A stretch of DNA of 64,000 bases from Actinomycetota bacterium (GCA_040757835.1 JBFLWJ010000001.1:26836-90835), one strand, 5' to 3'. Shown: positions 51,572-61,342, numbered from the stretch's first letter. The notes: generated by a model from the letters alone, not told the origin. A program made the numbers and translations.

Positions 51572-52543
51572 ATGAGGATAGCGGTGATCGGCGCCGGGGC
51601 CATGGGAACGCTGGCGTCCATCCTGTTCTGCGATGCGGGCCAGGAGGTCTTCGTCTACGAGCTGAGGCGGGAGCGGGCGTCCGATATCGCGAGTAACGGT
51701 GTGCGCGCGCGGGGCGACCTGAGCGGGACCGCGTTCCCGTCGGTCGCCAGGACGGGAGAGCCCGCGGACCCTTACGACGTCATAGTCCTGGCCACGGGGG
51801 CGAACGAGAGCGGCGCCGCGCTACGTCCCCTCAGCCCCTTCGTCCACCGCGATACCGTATACCTGTCCTTGCAGGAGGGCGGAGCAATATCATCCCTTGC
51901 AGAGCTGGTCGGAGAGGAGCGCTCCTTTGCCGGCCTGGCATGGGTGTCGGCATGCGAGGCTGCGGATGGGGCCGTTGAGGTGGAGGCTTTTCGCTCCCTC
52001 GTGCTGGGGGCCGCCCTTCCCGGCAGGGAGAGCGCACTAGCGGGACTTGTGGAAGCTGTAGACGGCGCCCGTGCCGGGATCGTCACTCTGTCCGGTGACC
52101 TCTATGGGGAGATCTGGAAACGGCTGGAGGGGGCGGCGGCAGTGAGCGGGTTGTGCGCCATCTCCGGACTGCCATCACTTGAAGCGCGCCGTCTGGAGCC
52201 CCTGAACCACCTGTGCGAAGAGGCGGCAGCCGAGTGCCGGCGGGCGGCTGAGAGCGGCGGCAGGGAGGATGCCGAACCCCTGGCGCCCTGGGACGGGGCG
52301 GTGTGGGCGGGGTTAAGACCCCCCATGCTCCGCGATATCGAGGCGGGAAGGAAGACGGAGATAGACTGCCTGAGCGGATGGATCGTACAGAAAGCCCGGG
52401 CCAAGGGGGTGGCGGTCCCCACGCACAGCTCCATCCTAACCCTGGTGCGTGAGGTGGAGGCCGGCCGGCACCGTCCCGGAGAGGCGGCCCTCAAAGAGCT
52501 GCAGAGGCGTGTCTCCGAGGAGAAGGGCATGTCACTGCTCTAA
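51572..52543 (+). CDS. 2-dehydropantoate 2-reductase family (PanE/ApbA-like) oxidoreductase
   Basis: 323 aa from the ATG at 51572 (AGGGAGGTCGAAC upstream). The NADP-binding motif GAGAMGTLASILFCDAG stands at the start, with YDVIVLATGANES and LSLQEGG following. The C-terminal ApbA domain has WKRLEGAAAVSGLCAISG, PPMLRDIEAGRKTEIDCLSGWIVQKARAKGVAVP, with the conserved Lys/Asn region partly changed. The expected reaction is reduction of ketopantoate or a similar 2-oxo acid for pantothenate/CoA supply. Many PanE homologues have other substrates, so I give no symbol. The 3' end overlaps the convergent acyl-CoA ligase gene by 4 bp. Confidence 0.88.
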   Translation: MRIAVIGAGAMGTLASILFCDAGQEVFVYELRRERASDIASNGVRARGDLSGTAFPSVARTGEPADPYDVIVLATGANESGAALRPLSPFVHRDTVYLSLQEGGAISSLAELVGEERSFAGLAWVSACEAADGAVEVEAFRSLVLGAALPGRESALAGLVEAVDGARAGIVTLSGDLYGEIWKRLEGAAAVSGLCAISGLPSLEARRLEPLNHLCEEAAAECRRAAESGGREDAEPLAPWDGAVWAGLRPPMLRDIEAGRKTEIDCLSGWIVQKARAKGVAVPTHSSILTLVREVEAGRHRPGEAALKELQRRVSEEKGMSLL

Positions 52544-54066
52544 CGTTCACACAAGCGTTCGCGCAATTCGCGCCGCGAGGGTTTGCCCAGGAACGTGTAC
52601 GGCATTTCCTCGACGAAGGTCACGCGGTGGGGGCACTTGTAGTACACAAGCGACGCGCGCGTGAAATCTATCAGCTCCCGTTCGCTCACCTCGCTCCCGG
52701 CATGGAGCAGGACGAAGGCATGCACGACTTCACCGCGGATGGGGTCCGGCTCACCCACCACGGCGGCATCGGCTACCGCAGGGTGCCTTACCAGCACTTC
52801 CTCGACCTCAGACGGATAGAGGTTGAAGCCGCCGGAGATGATAAGGTCTTTCTTGCGCTCGACTATGAAGAGATAGCCGTCCTCGTCCAGGTAACCGATG
52901 TCCCCGGTATGCAGCCAGCCAGCGCGCAGGGCCCGTTCGGTCTCATCCGGGTTCTTGAAGTACCCCTTCATGACCGACGGACCGCGCACGGTTATCTCCC
53001 CGGGGCTGCCGGGGGGGAGCTCGCGCTCGAACTCGTCGCGGATCCTGACCTCCAGTCCCTGCAGCGGTGGTCCTACCGAGCCGGGCTTGAAGCCCAGGTG
53101 TGGGCTCTGGCAGCTCACCACAGGTGAGGCCTCGGTGAGTCCGTATCCCTCGTAGAGGTTGACCCCGAACTTCTCTCGGAAGGCCTTGAGTACCTCGTCC
53201 GGCAGCGGGGCGGCCCCGCTCTGCAGCCTTTTCCAGCTCCTGACGTTGAACTGGGGTGCCCGCGGGTGGTTCAGGAGCTGGATGAACATTGCGGGCACTC
53301 CGGGGATGGTGCGCACATGGAAGCGCTCGGTGTACTCGAAGACCTGGGTGGCATCGAACCAGCGCATGAGGATGGAATAGATGCCGCTCACCGCCGGCAG
53401 CAGCGATGTGGTCAGTCCGTAGGAGTGAGACAGCGGCAGGGGGGAGAGGGCCACCTCCTCCCTGGTGATGCGCGTGGAGCTCGCCACCGAGAGAACGTTG
53501 CTCCCCACGTTCCCGTGGGTGAGGAGCACCCCCTTGGGGCGTCCAGTCGTTCCCGCCGTGTATAGCAGGGCAGCCACGTCGTCATCTCCCAGGTCGGGAA
53601 CGGTGGCCAGTTCTGCCGGTTGTTCCCGGCGGAGTTCGTCGAGGCTGATGGTGCCCGGCTCCTCTTCTTCACCGGAAAGGATGATGCGGCTGCGTTCGTT
53701 CAACCCGGGACAGGCTAACCGCACCTTGGAAAGGAGGTTGGGGGTGGTGATCAAGTACTTCGCCTGCGAATGTTCGGCCATCCAGGACAGCTCTTCGGCG
53801 CTGAGCAGGAACATGGTGGGACAGAAGATGATACCTGACTTGGCGCAGGCGGAATAGAGGTGTACGGCGTCCGGGCAGTTCTCCATATGGGCCATGAGCA
53901 TGTCTCCCGGCTGCAGCCCCAGTGCGGCGAGGGCGTTTCCGAGGCGGCAGGTTTCGCGGTGCGACTCGAGGTTGGTAAATGTCTTTCCCTCGAAATAGAG
54001 CGCTTCGTACTCGGGGAAGTTGCGCGGGAAACCGTCTATGATCTCAGTGAGCAGGGTCACCGCCAC
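52540..54066 (-). CDS. Long-chain fatty acyl-CoA ligase (AMP-binding)
   Basis: 508 aa, full ANL family. P-loop YTAGTTGRPKG (canonical Thr, unlike the two paralogues at 20447 and 29828), PLSHSYGLTTSLLPAV, YEGYGLTEASPVVS, GWLHTGDIGYLDEDGYLFIVERKKDLIISGGFNLYPSEVE, and the C-terminal catalytic Lys in FLGKPSRRE. These are hallmarks of FadD-type ligases that activate free fatty acids to acyl-CoA. The RND/MMPL transporter gene is divergent, about 185 bp upstream. This combination of FadD and MMPL is common in lipid export or uptake loci of actinobacteria. Confidence 0.94.
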   Translation of the reverse strand: MAVTLLTEIIDGFPRNFPEYEALYFEGKTFTNLESHRETCRLGNALAALGLQPGDMLMAHMENCPDAVHLYSACAKSGIIFCPTMFLLSAEELSWMAEHSQAKYLITTPNLLSKVRLACPGLNERSRIILSGEEEEPGTISLDELRREQPAELATVPDLGDDDVAALLYTAGTTGRPKGVLLTHGNVGSNVLSVASSTRITREEVALSPLPLSHSYGLTTSLLPAVSGIYSILMRWFDATQVFEYTERFHVRTIPGVPAMFIQLLNHPRAPQFNVRSWKRLQSGAAPLPDEVLKAFREKFGVNLYEGYGLTEASPVVSCQSPHLGFKPGSVGPPLQGLEVRIRDEFERELPPGSPGEITVRGPSVMKGYFKNPDETERALRAGWLHTGDIGYLDEDGYLFIVERKKDLIISGGFNLYPSEVEEVLVRHPAVADAAVVGEPDPIRGEVVHAFVLLHAGSEVSERELIDFTRASLVYYKCPHRVTFVEEMPYTFLGKPSRRELRERLCER

Positions 54067-54250
54067 CCACCGCCTTTCCCTGCGAGGTCCAAGTGTTGTC
54101 GGTTCTATTCTACCAGATGGCGGAGGGCGGTCCCGGCGTGGCGCGGATTGCGTGATGGCTCGAAGGAGAGTAACCTACGGAGAACGAAAGTAATATATCA
54201 TATGACTATGACGCCTTTGAGGCGAAGACGTCCGTGGGAGGGATGCTGCA

Positions 54251-56770
54251 GTGTCGTTCTTTGCCCGCCTGTGCCGGGACCATGCCCGCGCCGTAATACT
54301 CGTATGCGTACTGTTGACCATCCCGGTGGCTGTGGGCATAACCTTCCTCGAGGTCAGAGCGGGCCAGAAGGACCTCATCCCAACCAAGTACGAGACCGCC
54401 CGTACCCTGGATGAGGTCAACCAGCTCTTCGGCGGCACAACCAACGAATATCCCATGGTGGAGAGCGACGCCATGCTCACCTATCCCATGATCAAGAAGT
54501 TCATGCTGCTCGATAGCGCGATGGCCGAGGAGATTGATACGGAGGATTACGTCTATGTTCAGCATTTCCTGAGCGCCTTCGGGCCCAACATGCTGGCGCA
54601 GGCCCGGCAGAGGGCCGTGCAGGATTATGGTGTTACCGAGCAGCAGGCCGAGGTCATCCTTCCGGATGTCCCCACCCTTCTTGAACGCGGGGAAGGCATT
54701 ATGCAGGAGGACCCGAGCAACCCTGGGGTGATGAAACCCTTCGAGCAGATAATCGAGGAAGGGGTCCAGCAATACCTCGCCAACCCGGTTGCCTACAAGT
54801 GGAATGTGGAGAAGAAGGGGTCGGGGCTCCTCTCCGAGGACGGCAGGTTCGCCAAGATACTCATCAAGGTGGATCCTGGCCTGGATTCATCGCAGCGCAA
54901 GGCCTTCGCTTCCAGAGTGGAGGGATTTTTCCGCACCTACTTCGAGGACGGGGAGGTCCCGGCGGCCGTTACCATAGGGGGCGACCCCTCCATAGACAAG
55001 GACCTGGAGGACTACGTGGTCTCCAGCACCGTGGTCATGGCGCTTATCGCCCTGGCCGTGCTCATGCTCCTGCTCTTCCTTACCTTCCAGAGGTTCACCG
55101 ACGTACTGCTTCCGCTGTCGATCATCGCCATAACCGCGATATGGATCTATGGCCTCATGGGCTGGTTCCGCCTGCCCTTCACCCTGCTCTCGGCGCTCAT
55201 CGGCCCGCTGGTGCTGGGGATCAGCATGGGCAACCTGGTGTACATGATGGGGCGCTTCTATGAGGAGTTCGGGATCGACCGGGAACCCCGCCGGGCCGCG
55301 CATAAGGCCGTGATCACCGTGGGGGTGGCCATCTTCCTCGCCTGCATCACCACCGTCTTCGGCTTCGCCTCCTTCGGGTTCTCCGACTTCGACGTGCTGC
55401 AGGAGTTCGGCTACATGACCGCTGCGGGCATCGGGCTGTGCTTCATCTTCAGCGTCACCTTCCTGCCCTCGCTGATGATCCTGCGCGAGGAGCGCCGGCT
55501 GCGCAAGGGCACCACCAGGATGCCGCGGGGGGTGGCCATCTTCTCACCTGTGGGCAACTCGCGCATCGACCGTTTCCTGGGCCGGATCGCCAGCATCGCC
55601 CAGGGAAGCCCGGTGGCGGTGGTGGTGGTCTATGCCTTCATCGTGATCATCTGCGTCATGGGCACCTTCCGGCTCACCACTACCCCGGACCTCAGGCAAC
55701 TCGCGCCCCAGGACATCCCCTCCCTCGAGACCCAGTACCAGCAGGAGGCCATCTTCGGGGGTCAGCAAGGTGACATCGTCCTGCTCAAGGGGGACGTGCT
55801 GGAGCCCGAGGTCATGGCCGCCATGCACGCCTTTCAGGAGAAGCTCGCCCAGACCCCGTACTTCACTGAGAACGGCAGCTCCAGCATCGGCGAGCTCATC
55901 CACGACTTCCGGGTGGAGACAGGCAAGGCGGCCCCGGGGCAGGATTTCGCGGCGGGACTTCCCGCCACCAGGGCCGAGGCCGAGGAGGACCTGGCCGCCA
56001 TCGGGGCGCTCTTCGGGGCCCAGGAGGGAAAGCTCATCTCCGATGATCATCGGGCTGCACTCATCACCATCTTCAGCGAGGGCGCCAGCAGCAACGCGGA
56101 GATGGTGGACAAGGACAAAGCCCTGAGCGAAGCGGCGGAGGCGGCATTTGCTTCACAGGACATCGACTACAACGTGGGGGGGATCACCCCGCTCACCGCG
56201 GACATGTTGGGCAACCTGGTCCCCACCCAGATCCGGACGTCCATCCTCGCCCTGGTCCTCTCCGGGCTGGTACTGATCATTATCTTCCGTTCGTTTATCT
56301 ACGGCCTGGCCACCCTGTCGGTGCTGGTGGCGGGGATCTCGGTGGAGCTGGGCTTCCTCTCCCTCATGGGATGGACCCTGGACATGCTCACCGTGCTCGT
56401 CGTGTCTATGATCATCGGCATGGGTATAGATTACGGCATCCACATCACCCACCGTTTCCTCGAGGAGTACAAGCCCGGAGAGGTGAGCGTTGCCGATGCC
56501 CTGGACATCTGCATCACCAGGGTGGGCAAGAACATGCTGGCGAGCACCATGTGCACGGCGGGAGCGTTCCTGGTCATCTCCTATTCCAAGATGATGCCAA
56601 TCCGGCGCTTCGGGCTGATCACCGCCCTCTCCCTGGCAGTCTCCATGCTGGCCAGCGTGCTGGTGCTGCCCTCCATCATCACCCTCATCGCTCGGCGCCG
56701 CCAGCATGCGGAGGAACGTGCCGCCGCAGAGACGGGGGATCTCACCCCGGCCGAGGCCAACAACGTATAA
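54251..56770 (+). CDS. RND superfamily (MMPL/HAE3) transporter
   Basis: 839 aa from a GTG behind GGGAGGGATGCTGCA. About twelve transmembrane helices in two halves: helix 1 (about 12-32), a periplasmic domain (about 35-260), helices 2-6 (ALIALAVLMLLLFLTFQRF, LGISMGNLVYMMGRFYEEFG), helix 7 near 465, a second periplasmic domain (about 485-665), then helices 8-12 (MIIGMGIDYGIHITHRFLEEYKPGE). GxxxDY-type residues in helix 4/10 are partly kept (GMGIDYGIH). It uses the proton gradient to move lipids or hydrophobic compounds. The close FadD-like ligase suggests a lipid substrate (inferred). Confidence 0.93.
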   Translation: MSFFARLCRDHARAVILVCVLLTIPVAVGITFLEVRAGQKDLIPTKYETARTLDEVNQLFGGTTNEYPMVESDAMLTYPMIKKFMLLDSAMAEEIDTEDYVYVQHFLSAFGPNMLAQARQRAVQDYGVTEQQAEVILPDVPTLLERGEGIMQEDPSNPGVMKPFEQIIEEGVQQYLANPVAYKWNVEKKGSGLLSEDGRFAKILIKVDPGLDSSQRKAFASRVEGFFRTYFEDGEVPAAVTIGGDPSIDKDLEDYVVSSTVVMALIALAVLMLLLFLTFQRFTDVLLPLSIIAITAIWIYGLMGWFRLPFTLLSALIGPLVLGISMGNLVYMMGRFYEEFGIDREPRRAAHKAVITVGVAIFLACITTVFGFASFGFSDFDVLQEFGYMTAAGIGLCFIFSVTFLPSLMILREERRLRKGTTRMPRGVAIFSPVGNSRIDRFLGRIASIAQGSPVAVVVVYAFIVIICVMGTFRLTTTPDLRQLAPQDIPSLETQYQQEAIFGGQQGDIVLLKGDVLEPEVMAAMHAFQEKLAQTPYFTENGSSSIGELIHDFRVETGKAAPGQDFAAGLPATRAEAEEDLAAIGALFGAQEGKLISDDHRAALITIFSEGASSNAEMVDKDKALSEAAEAAFASQDIDYNVGGITPLTADMLGNLVPTQIRTSILALVLSGLVLIIIFRSFIYGLATLSVLVAGISVELGFLSLMGWTLDMLTVLVVSMIIGMGIDYGIHITHRFLEEYKPGEVSVADALDICITRVGKNMLASTMCTAGAFLVISYSKMMPIRRFGLITALSLAVSMLASVLVLPSIITLIARRRQHAEERAAAETGDLTPAEANNV

Positions 56771-56881
56771 CCGGCGGCCCGGGTCAGACGGGACCCGCAG
56801 CTCGCTTTCCGTTTGAGGGTCAGTCACCCATGTCGCGCGGCCGCGACACCACCGAGGACGAAAATGCTGGTCGCTATTTTC

Positions 56882-56967
56882 AGGGCAGGTCTTGTTTCTT
56901 GCATTCGTGCGGCCAAGGCTAAAGTAGCCGTCTCAGGTGGAACGCAACAAACAGGAAGCCTGACCCT
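56882..56967. repeat. Inverted-repeat element E5 (about 86 bp)
   Basis: AGGGCAGGTCTTGTTTCTTGC at the left is a degenerate inverted copy of GCAACAAACAGGAAGCCTGACCCT at the right. Its last bases supply the TAG stop of the amidohydrolase gene (56968-56966). It lies between the convergent transporter and amidohydrolase genes. Confidence 0.75.
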
Positions 56968-57898
56968 ATAGCCCCATCAGTTTGGCGAAGGCCTTGCCCA
57001 TGATGATCTCGGTCTCCTCGGGGGTGAACGAGACCTCCGGGCAGGAACCGAGGTCAGGCTCGGTGATCGCCTTGATCCAGGTCTCCACTGGACAGAGTAC
57101 GTTGAGATAGGGACCGTCGGTGCCGAAGAGCACGCGCCAGGGGCCGACATGGTCGAGCACCGTACGCAGCATGCGGTAGAAGTCCTGCGGGTGGTCGTTG
57201 AAGGCGATCTGCCAGCCCGAGAAATCGAAATAGACGTTGGGCTTCACGCTTGCAACCAGCAGGGCCTCCGGCCACAACTCGTGGGCGACGTGGGCCATGA
57301 TGATGGGCAGGTCCGGGAAATCCGCCGCAACGTCGTCCACGTAGATAGGCTGGGTGAAACGGAACTTCATGGGGGCGGGCTGGCTGCCGGTGTGGAAGAG
57401 TACCGGTATGCCGTACTCCACGCATTTCTCATAGAAGGGGTAGACCACCGGGTCGTAGGGGTAGAAACCCGATGTGGGGTGGAGCTTCAACCCCCTCATG
57501 CCCCATTCCTCCACCGCGCGCTGGAACATCTCCAACCCGCCGTCGCGGCGGGGATCGATGGTGAAGAAGGGTACGAAGCGCCCCGGGTAGCTCCTGGCGG
57601 CCTCGGCTATGGCGCGGTTCTGCTCCTCCAGGGGCACGGCTGGCTCGCCGGCGGCCAGGCCGGAGTCCTGGGCGAAGACGCAGCTCATTTCCACCCCGGC
57701 GGCGTCCATGACGGCGATGAGTTTCTCGCCCGTGGTGTCGGCGAGGTTGGGGAGGAGGCTGTCGACGATGGGGTCCGCGTCCGGACGCTCCCCGGTGGCC
57801 TTGCCCATCATGGCCGTGACCATTTTCGCCTGGCCGAGGAAGAAGCTGCGGTCGTGCCAGCCCTCTCCCACCAGGTGCACGTGGCTGTCGATGATCAT
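56966..57898 (-). CDS. Amidohydrolase family protein (amidohydrolase_2, decarboxylase-like)
   Basis: 310 aa metal-dependent TIM barrel. DSHVHL (first metal His pair), GLKLHPTSGFYPYD, VLFHTG, IMAHVAHELWPEA and FGTDGPYL (Asp) lie in the order expected for amidohydrolase_2 enzymes. These include decarboxylases of aromatic or enol acids and some lactonases. The N-terminal region 15-70 is an insertion compared with shorter members. Substrate unknown. The stop codon falls inside E5, so the original C-terminus may have been trimmed or replaced by that repeat. An alcohol dehydrogenase gene is divergent, about 190 bp away. Confidence 0.88.
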   Translation of the reverse strand: MIIDSHVHLVGEGWHDRSFFLGQAKMVTAMMGKATGERPDADPIVDSLLPNLADTTGEKLIAVMDAAGVEMSCVFAQDSGLAAGEPAVPLEEQNRAIAEAARSYPGRFVPFFTIDPRRDGGLEMFQRAVEEWGMRGLKLHPTSGFYPYDPVVYPFYEKCVEYGIPVLFHTGSQPAPMKFRFTQPIYVDDVAADFPDLPIIMAHVAHELWPEALLVASVKPNVYFDFSGWQIAFNDHPQDFYRMLRTVLDHVGPWRVLFGTDGPYLNVLCPVETWIKAITEPDLGSCPEVSFTPEETEIIMGKAFAKLMGL

Positions 57899-58088
57899 CT
57901 CGGAACACCCCTTTCACTCTCGCGAACCGCCGGAAGCCCTCACCGCCAGTATAAGCTCATCCGCATCGCTCAGGAAGGGCGTCCGGGTTCCAAGTGCGCG
58001 CCTCCTGGGGATATATTATGGGTAGAGCGGTCAAGCAAAACGGGCGAGGCATCGATAGAGAGAATGGAAAGCGGCCGGGGGAGAGGAG

Positions 58089-59111
58089 ATGAAGGCGATG
58101 CTCGGCTTGTACTACGACGGTGAGCTGAAGCTCAGGGACGACCTGCCCGTGCCCGAACCAGGAGCGGGCGAGGCGCTGATAAAAGTCATGGCCGCCGGTA
58201 TCTGCAACACCGACAAGGAGATCGCCCGCGGCTATATGGACTTCAAGGGTGTGCCGGGGCACGAGTTCGTGGGCGTGGTGTCCAGGGCCGATGACCCCGA
58301 CCTGGTGGGCAAGCGGGTGGTGGGGGAGATAAACTGCCCCTGCGGTATCTGTCCCCTATGCCTGGAAGGGAAGGGGAACCACTGCCGCGGCCGCACTACC
58401 CTCGGCATCAGCGGCCGCGACGGGGCCTTCGCCGAGTTCATGACCCTGCCCGTCGCCAACCTCACCGTCGTCCCCGACACCCTGCCGCTGTATTCCGCAG
58501 TGTTCGTCGAGCCCCTGGCCGCCTGTTTCCGCATCACGGAGCAGGTGCATATCAGCCCGCGGCACCGGGTGGCCGTGCTCGGGGACGGCAAGCTGGGGAT
58601 CATGGCGGCGCAGGTGATGCGCCTGAACGGGTGTGCCCTGCTGGCGGTGGGCCGCTACGAGCACAAGCTCAAGATCCTGGACCGCCTGGGCATAAGGACG
58701 GTGATGCGGCAGGACCTCGACCTCGGGGAAAGGTTCGACGTGGTGGTCGAATCCACGGGCAGTCCGGAGGGCTTCGACCTCGCCAGGTCCCTGGTGGACC
58801 CCACCGGGACCATCGTGCAGAAGAGCACCTATGCGGAGTCGATCAACGTGGACATCTCGTCGCTGGTCGTGGACGAGATCCGGATCGTCGGCTCGCGCTG
58901 CGGTCCCTTCGAACCGGCCATCCGCGCCCTGCTGCGCGGTCTGGTGAACGTGCAGGAACTCATCGACCGCAGGTTCCCGCTGGAGATGGGGCTGCAGGCC
59001 TTCGAATACGCCATGCGGGACGAGTCGCTCAAGGTCATCCTGGAGATGAAGACATATCCCGCGGAGGGACTCAGGCAGCCGGGGGAGCTCGAGGAAGAGC
59101 CGGTCATCTGA
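58089..59111 (+). CDS. Zinc-dependent alcohol dehydrogenase (MDR family)
   Basis: 340 aa, ATG after GGGGGAGAGG. Medium-chain dehydrogenase: ICNTDKE (catalytic-zinc Cys), GHEFVGVV (His), structural-zinc Cys cluster CPCGICPLCLEGKGNHC (about 90-106), and the cofactor motif VAVLGDGKLGIMAAQVM, with GDGK in place of GAGP. Its pattern resembles sorbitol or threonine dehydrogenase-type members rather than ethanol dehydrogenases. The adenine deaminase gene starts 37 bp downstream, so both are probably cotranscribed, although no metabolic link is evident. Confidence 0.92.
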   Translation: MKAMLGLYYDGELKLRDDLPVPEPGAGEALIKVMAAGICNTDKEIARGYMDFKGVPGHEFVGVVSRADDPDLVGKRVVGEINCPCGICPLCLEGKGNHCRGRTTLGISGRDGAFAEFMTLPVANLTVVPDTLPLYSAVFVEPLAACFRITEQVHISPRHRVAVLGDGKLGIMAAQVMRLNGCALLAVGRYEHKLKILDRLGIRTVMRQDLDLGERFDVVVESTGSPEGFDLARSLVDPTGTIVQKSTYAESINVDISSLVVDEIRIVGSRCGPFEPAIRALLRGLVNVQELIDRRFPLEMGLQAFEYAMRDESLKVILEMKTYPAEGLRQPGELEEEPVI

Positions 59112-59148
59112 CGGCCGGCGCGAAAACACGACGGAAGGGAGCCTGCAT

Positions 59149-60849
59149 ATGGCCATGGGCGATTTTCTGGCGGCGGCGCGGGGTGAGGCGGAGGCGGACC
59201 TCCTGCTCACCGGGGCCAGGATAGTCGATGTGTTCGAGGGCGTGGTGGAGGAGGGATCGGTCGCAATCAGCGACGGCATGATCGCCGGCTTCGGCGAACG
59301 TCCGGCGAGGGAGAAGGTGGACCTGGGGGGAGCCTATCTGTGCCCCGGCTTTATCGACGGGCATGTCCATATCGAGTCCTCCATGGTCGGCCTCCCCGAA
59401 TACGCGCGGGCGGTGGTGCCGGCCGGCACGACCGCGGTGGTGACCGACTATCACGAGATCGCTAACGTTTTGGGCATCGAGGGGATCCGATACATGATGC
59501 GCCTGGCAGAAGGGCTCCCCCTCGATGTCTTTGTGATGCTGCCCTCTTGCGTCCCGGCCACGCCCATGGAGACCGCCGGGGCTTCCCTGGAGGCCGCCGA
59601 CCTCGTCCCCCTCCTGTCCGAGGAGGCGGTCATCGGGCTGGGTGAGGTCATGAACTTCCCCGGGGTCATCCATGCCGACCCGTCGGTGCTGGCGAAGATA
59701 GATGCCTGCCGGGGCCTGCCCATCGACGGCCACGCGCCGGGGCTGTCGGGACGTGAACTCGACGCCTATATCGCGGCCGGCGTGGAGTCGGACCACGAGT
59801 GTGTACGGGAGGAGGAGGCGGCGGAGAAACTGGCCAAGGGGATGTTCATCTACATCCGTGAGGGCTCCACCGCCCGTAACCTGGCGGACCTGCTGCCCGT
59901 CGTCGGCATCACCAGCGCGTGGCGCTGCATCTTCGTGGATGACGACCGCCAGCCCAGGGACCTGATGGAAGAGGGGCACATGGACTTCATCCTGCGCAAG
60001 GCGGTGGGCCTGGGGCTCGACCCCATGACCGCGCTGCGCATGGTCACCATCAACCCGGCACTCCGCTTCGGCCTGCATGCCAGGGGAGGCATCGTCCCGG
60101 GGTGGCGGGCCGACCTGGTGGTTGTGGAGGACCTGGAGACCTTCAGGGTCCTGCAAGTGTTCAAGGGCGGCGAAAAAGTGGCCGAGAACGGCGAATTCCT
60201 TATCGACGTCAAGCCCGGACCGCCCGCTCCTGGAGCCATGAACATCGCCTGGGAGAAGATGGCGGGGATCGAGGTGAGGGCGCAGGACGGCGAGATGCTG
60301 GTCATCGGGGTCATCCCGGACCAGATCGTGACCTCGAGGCTCACGGAGAAGCCCAAGGTGAAGGACGGCCTGGTGGTGTGTGACGTCTCGCGCGACCTCC
60401 TTAAGATATGCGTCTTCGAGCGCCATCGCGGCAGTGGAAACGTGGGGGTGGGCTTCATCTGCGGCTTCGGATTGCGGGAGGGAGCCCTGGCGTCCACGGT
60501 GGCGCACGACTCCCATAACCTCGTGGTGGTGGGGGCTTCCGACGGGGATATCCTCGCCGCGGCCAGGGCGGTGGAGGGGATGGGCGGCGGCCAGGCGGTG
60601 GTGCGCGGCGGCGAGGTGCTGGCGGACCTGCCCCTTGACGTGGCTGGCCTGATGTCGACTCTGCCCCTGGGAGAGGTGAAGGAACGCGTCCGGCTGCTGC
60701 AGGGGGCCGCCCTGAGGCTGGGCTGCTCCCTCCCCGACCCCTTCATGGCGCTGGCCTTCATGGCGCTGCCGGTAATCCCGGAACTGAAGATGACCGACAA
60801 AGGCCTCTTCGACGTGGGGAGCTTCTCGCACGTGCCCCTCTTCGCGTGA
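59149..60849 (+). CDS. ade: Adenine deaminase
   Basis: 566 aa, typical length for the Ade-type amidohydrolase. Family signature: PGFIDGHVHIESSMV (metal His pair), VTDYHEIANVLG, GLGEVMNFPGVI, IDGHAPGLSGRELDAYIAAGVESDHE, and the C-terminal domain with GLIVCD-like strands, VAHDSHNLVVVGASD and GLFDVGSF. It converts adenine to hypoxanthine and ammonia in purine salvage, using Mn/Fe. The alcohol dehydrogenase gene lies 37 bp upstream. It converges with a small membrane-protein gene only 5 bp after its stop. Confidence 0.94.
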   Translation: MAMGDFLAAARGEAEADLLLTGARIVDVFEGVVEEGSVAISDGMIAGFGERPAREKVDLGGAYLCPGFIDGHVHIESSMVGLPEYARAVVPAGTTAVVTDYHEIANVLGIEGIRYMMRLAEGLPLDVFVMLPSCVPATPMETAGASLEAADLVPLLSEEAVIGLGEVMNFPGVIHADPSVLAKIDACRGLPIDGHAPGLSGRELDAYIAAGVESDHECVREEEAAEKLAKGMFIYIREGSTARNLADLLPVVGITSAWRCIFVDDDRQPRDLMEEGHMDFILRKAVGLGLDPMTALRMVTINPALRFGLHARGGIVPGWRADLVVVEDLETFRVLQVFKGGEKVAENGEFLIDVKPGPPAPGAMNIAWEKMAGIEVRAQDGEMLVIGVIPDQIVTSRLTEKPKVKDGLVVCDVSRDLLKICVFERHRGSGNVGVGFICGFGLREGALASTVAHDSHNLVVVGASDGDILAAARAVEGMGGGQAVVRGGEVLADLPLDVAGLMSTLPLGEVKERVRLLQGAALRLGCSLPDPFMALAFMALPVIPELKMTDKGLFDVGSFSHVPLFA

Positions 60850-60854
60850 CGGTA

Positions 60855-61178
60855 TCAGCGGAGATGGTGCTTGACCTGCACGTGCGGCAGGTAGGGCCAG
60901 ACGAAGCTGTAACGGATCCTGAACGCGCTCGTCCATCCGCGCGCGTAATCCAGGAGCACGGCCGCCGCGATGACCGCGGCCGCCGTATACATGACGTTCC
61001 GGCGCCGGGAGAAGAACGAGAGTATCCCCCCGAGCTGCTCCCGCAGTCCGACCACGGAGTGTTCCAGGTCATCGCCCATGTGCGCCAGGGTGCCGAACTG
61101 GTAACGCGCCGTCTTCACCACGTCCAGCACGTCGTCGATGACGGGGATGCTCTCGCCGAACGGTCCTTCGTGTTCCAT
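60855..61178 (-). CDS. Small single-pass membrane protein of unknown function
   Basis: 107 aa. An N-terminal amphipathic region (residues about 10-50, IDDVLDVVKTARYQFGTLAHMGDDLEH) is followed by a basic stretch FFSRRRN and one transmembrane helix (about 63-82, YTAAAVIAAAVLLDYA). The start ATG lacks a strong ribosome-binding site. I recognise no family. It is convergent with ade and divergent from the hydroxyacyl-CoA dehydrogenase gene. Confidence 0.6.
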   Translation of the reverse strand: MEHEGPFGESIPVIDDVLDVVKTARYQFGTLAHMGDDLEHSVVGLREQLGGILSFFSRRRNVMYTAAAVIAAAVLLDYARGWTSAFRIRYSFVWPYLPHVQVKHHLR

Positions 61179-61218
61179 GGTCTCAGGCTACCATAGGCGC
61201 CCCCATCATGTGTACATC

Positions 61219-61242
61219 CACCACGCCCTTTCGTGATATAAT
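61219..61242 (+). promoter_or_regulatory. Predicted promoter of the hydroxyacyl-CoA dehydrogenase/crotonase operon
   Basis: A perfect -10 TATAAT at 61237-61242. The -35 is poor: no TTGACA-like hexamer stands at the right distance, so an activator or an alternative -35 may be needed. It lies about 100 bp before the operon's first start codon. Confidence 0.45.
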
Positions 61243-61342
61243 TTTGGCGCCGTTGGCGCGGTAGCTTGGCGAAGGTTAAAACCCAGTTAATCAGGCTTAT
61301 CGGGCGAAATACGACAGGTTGTCGGAACATCAGGAGGTCAGC

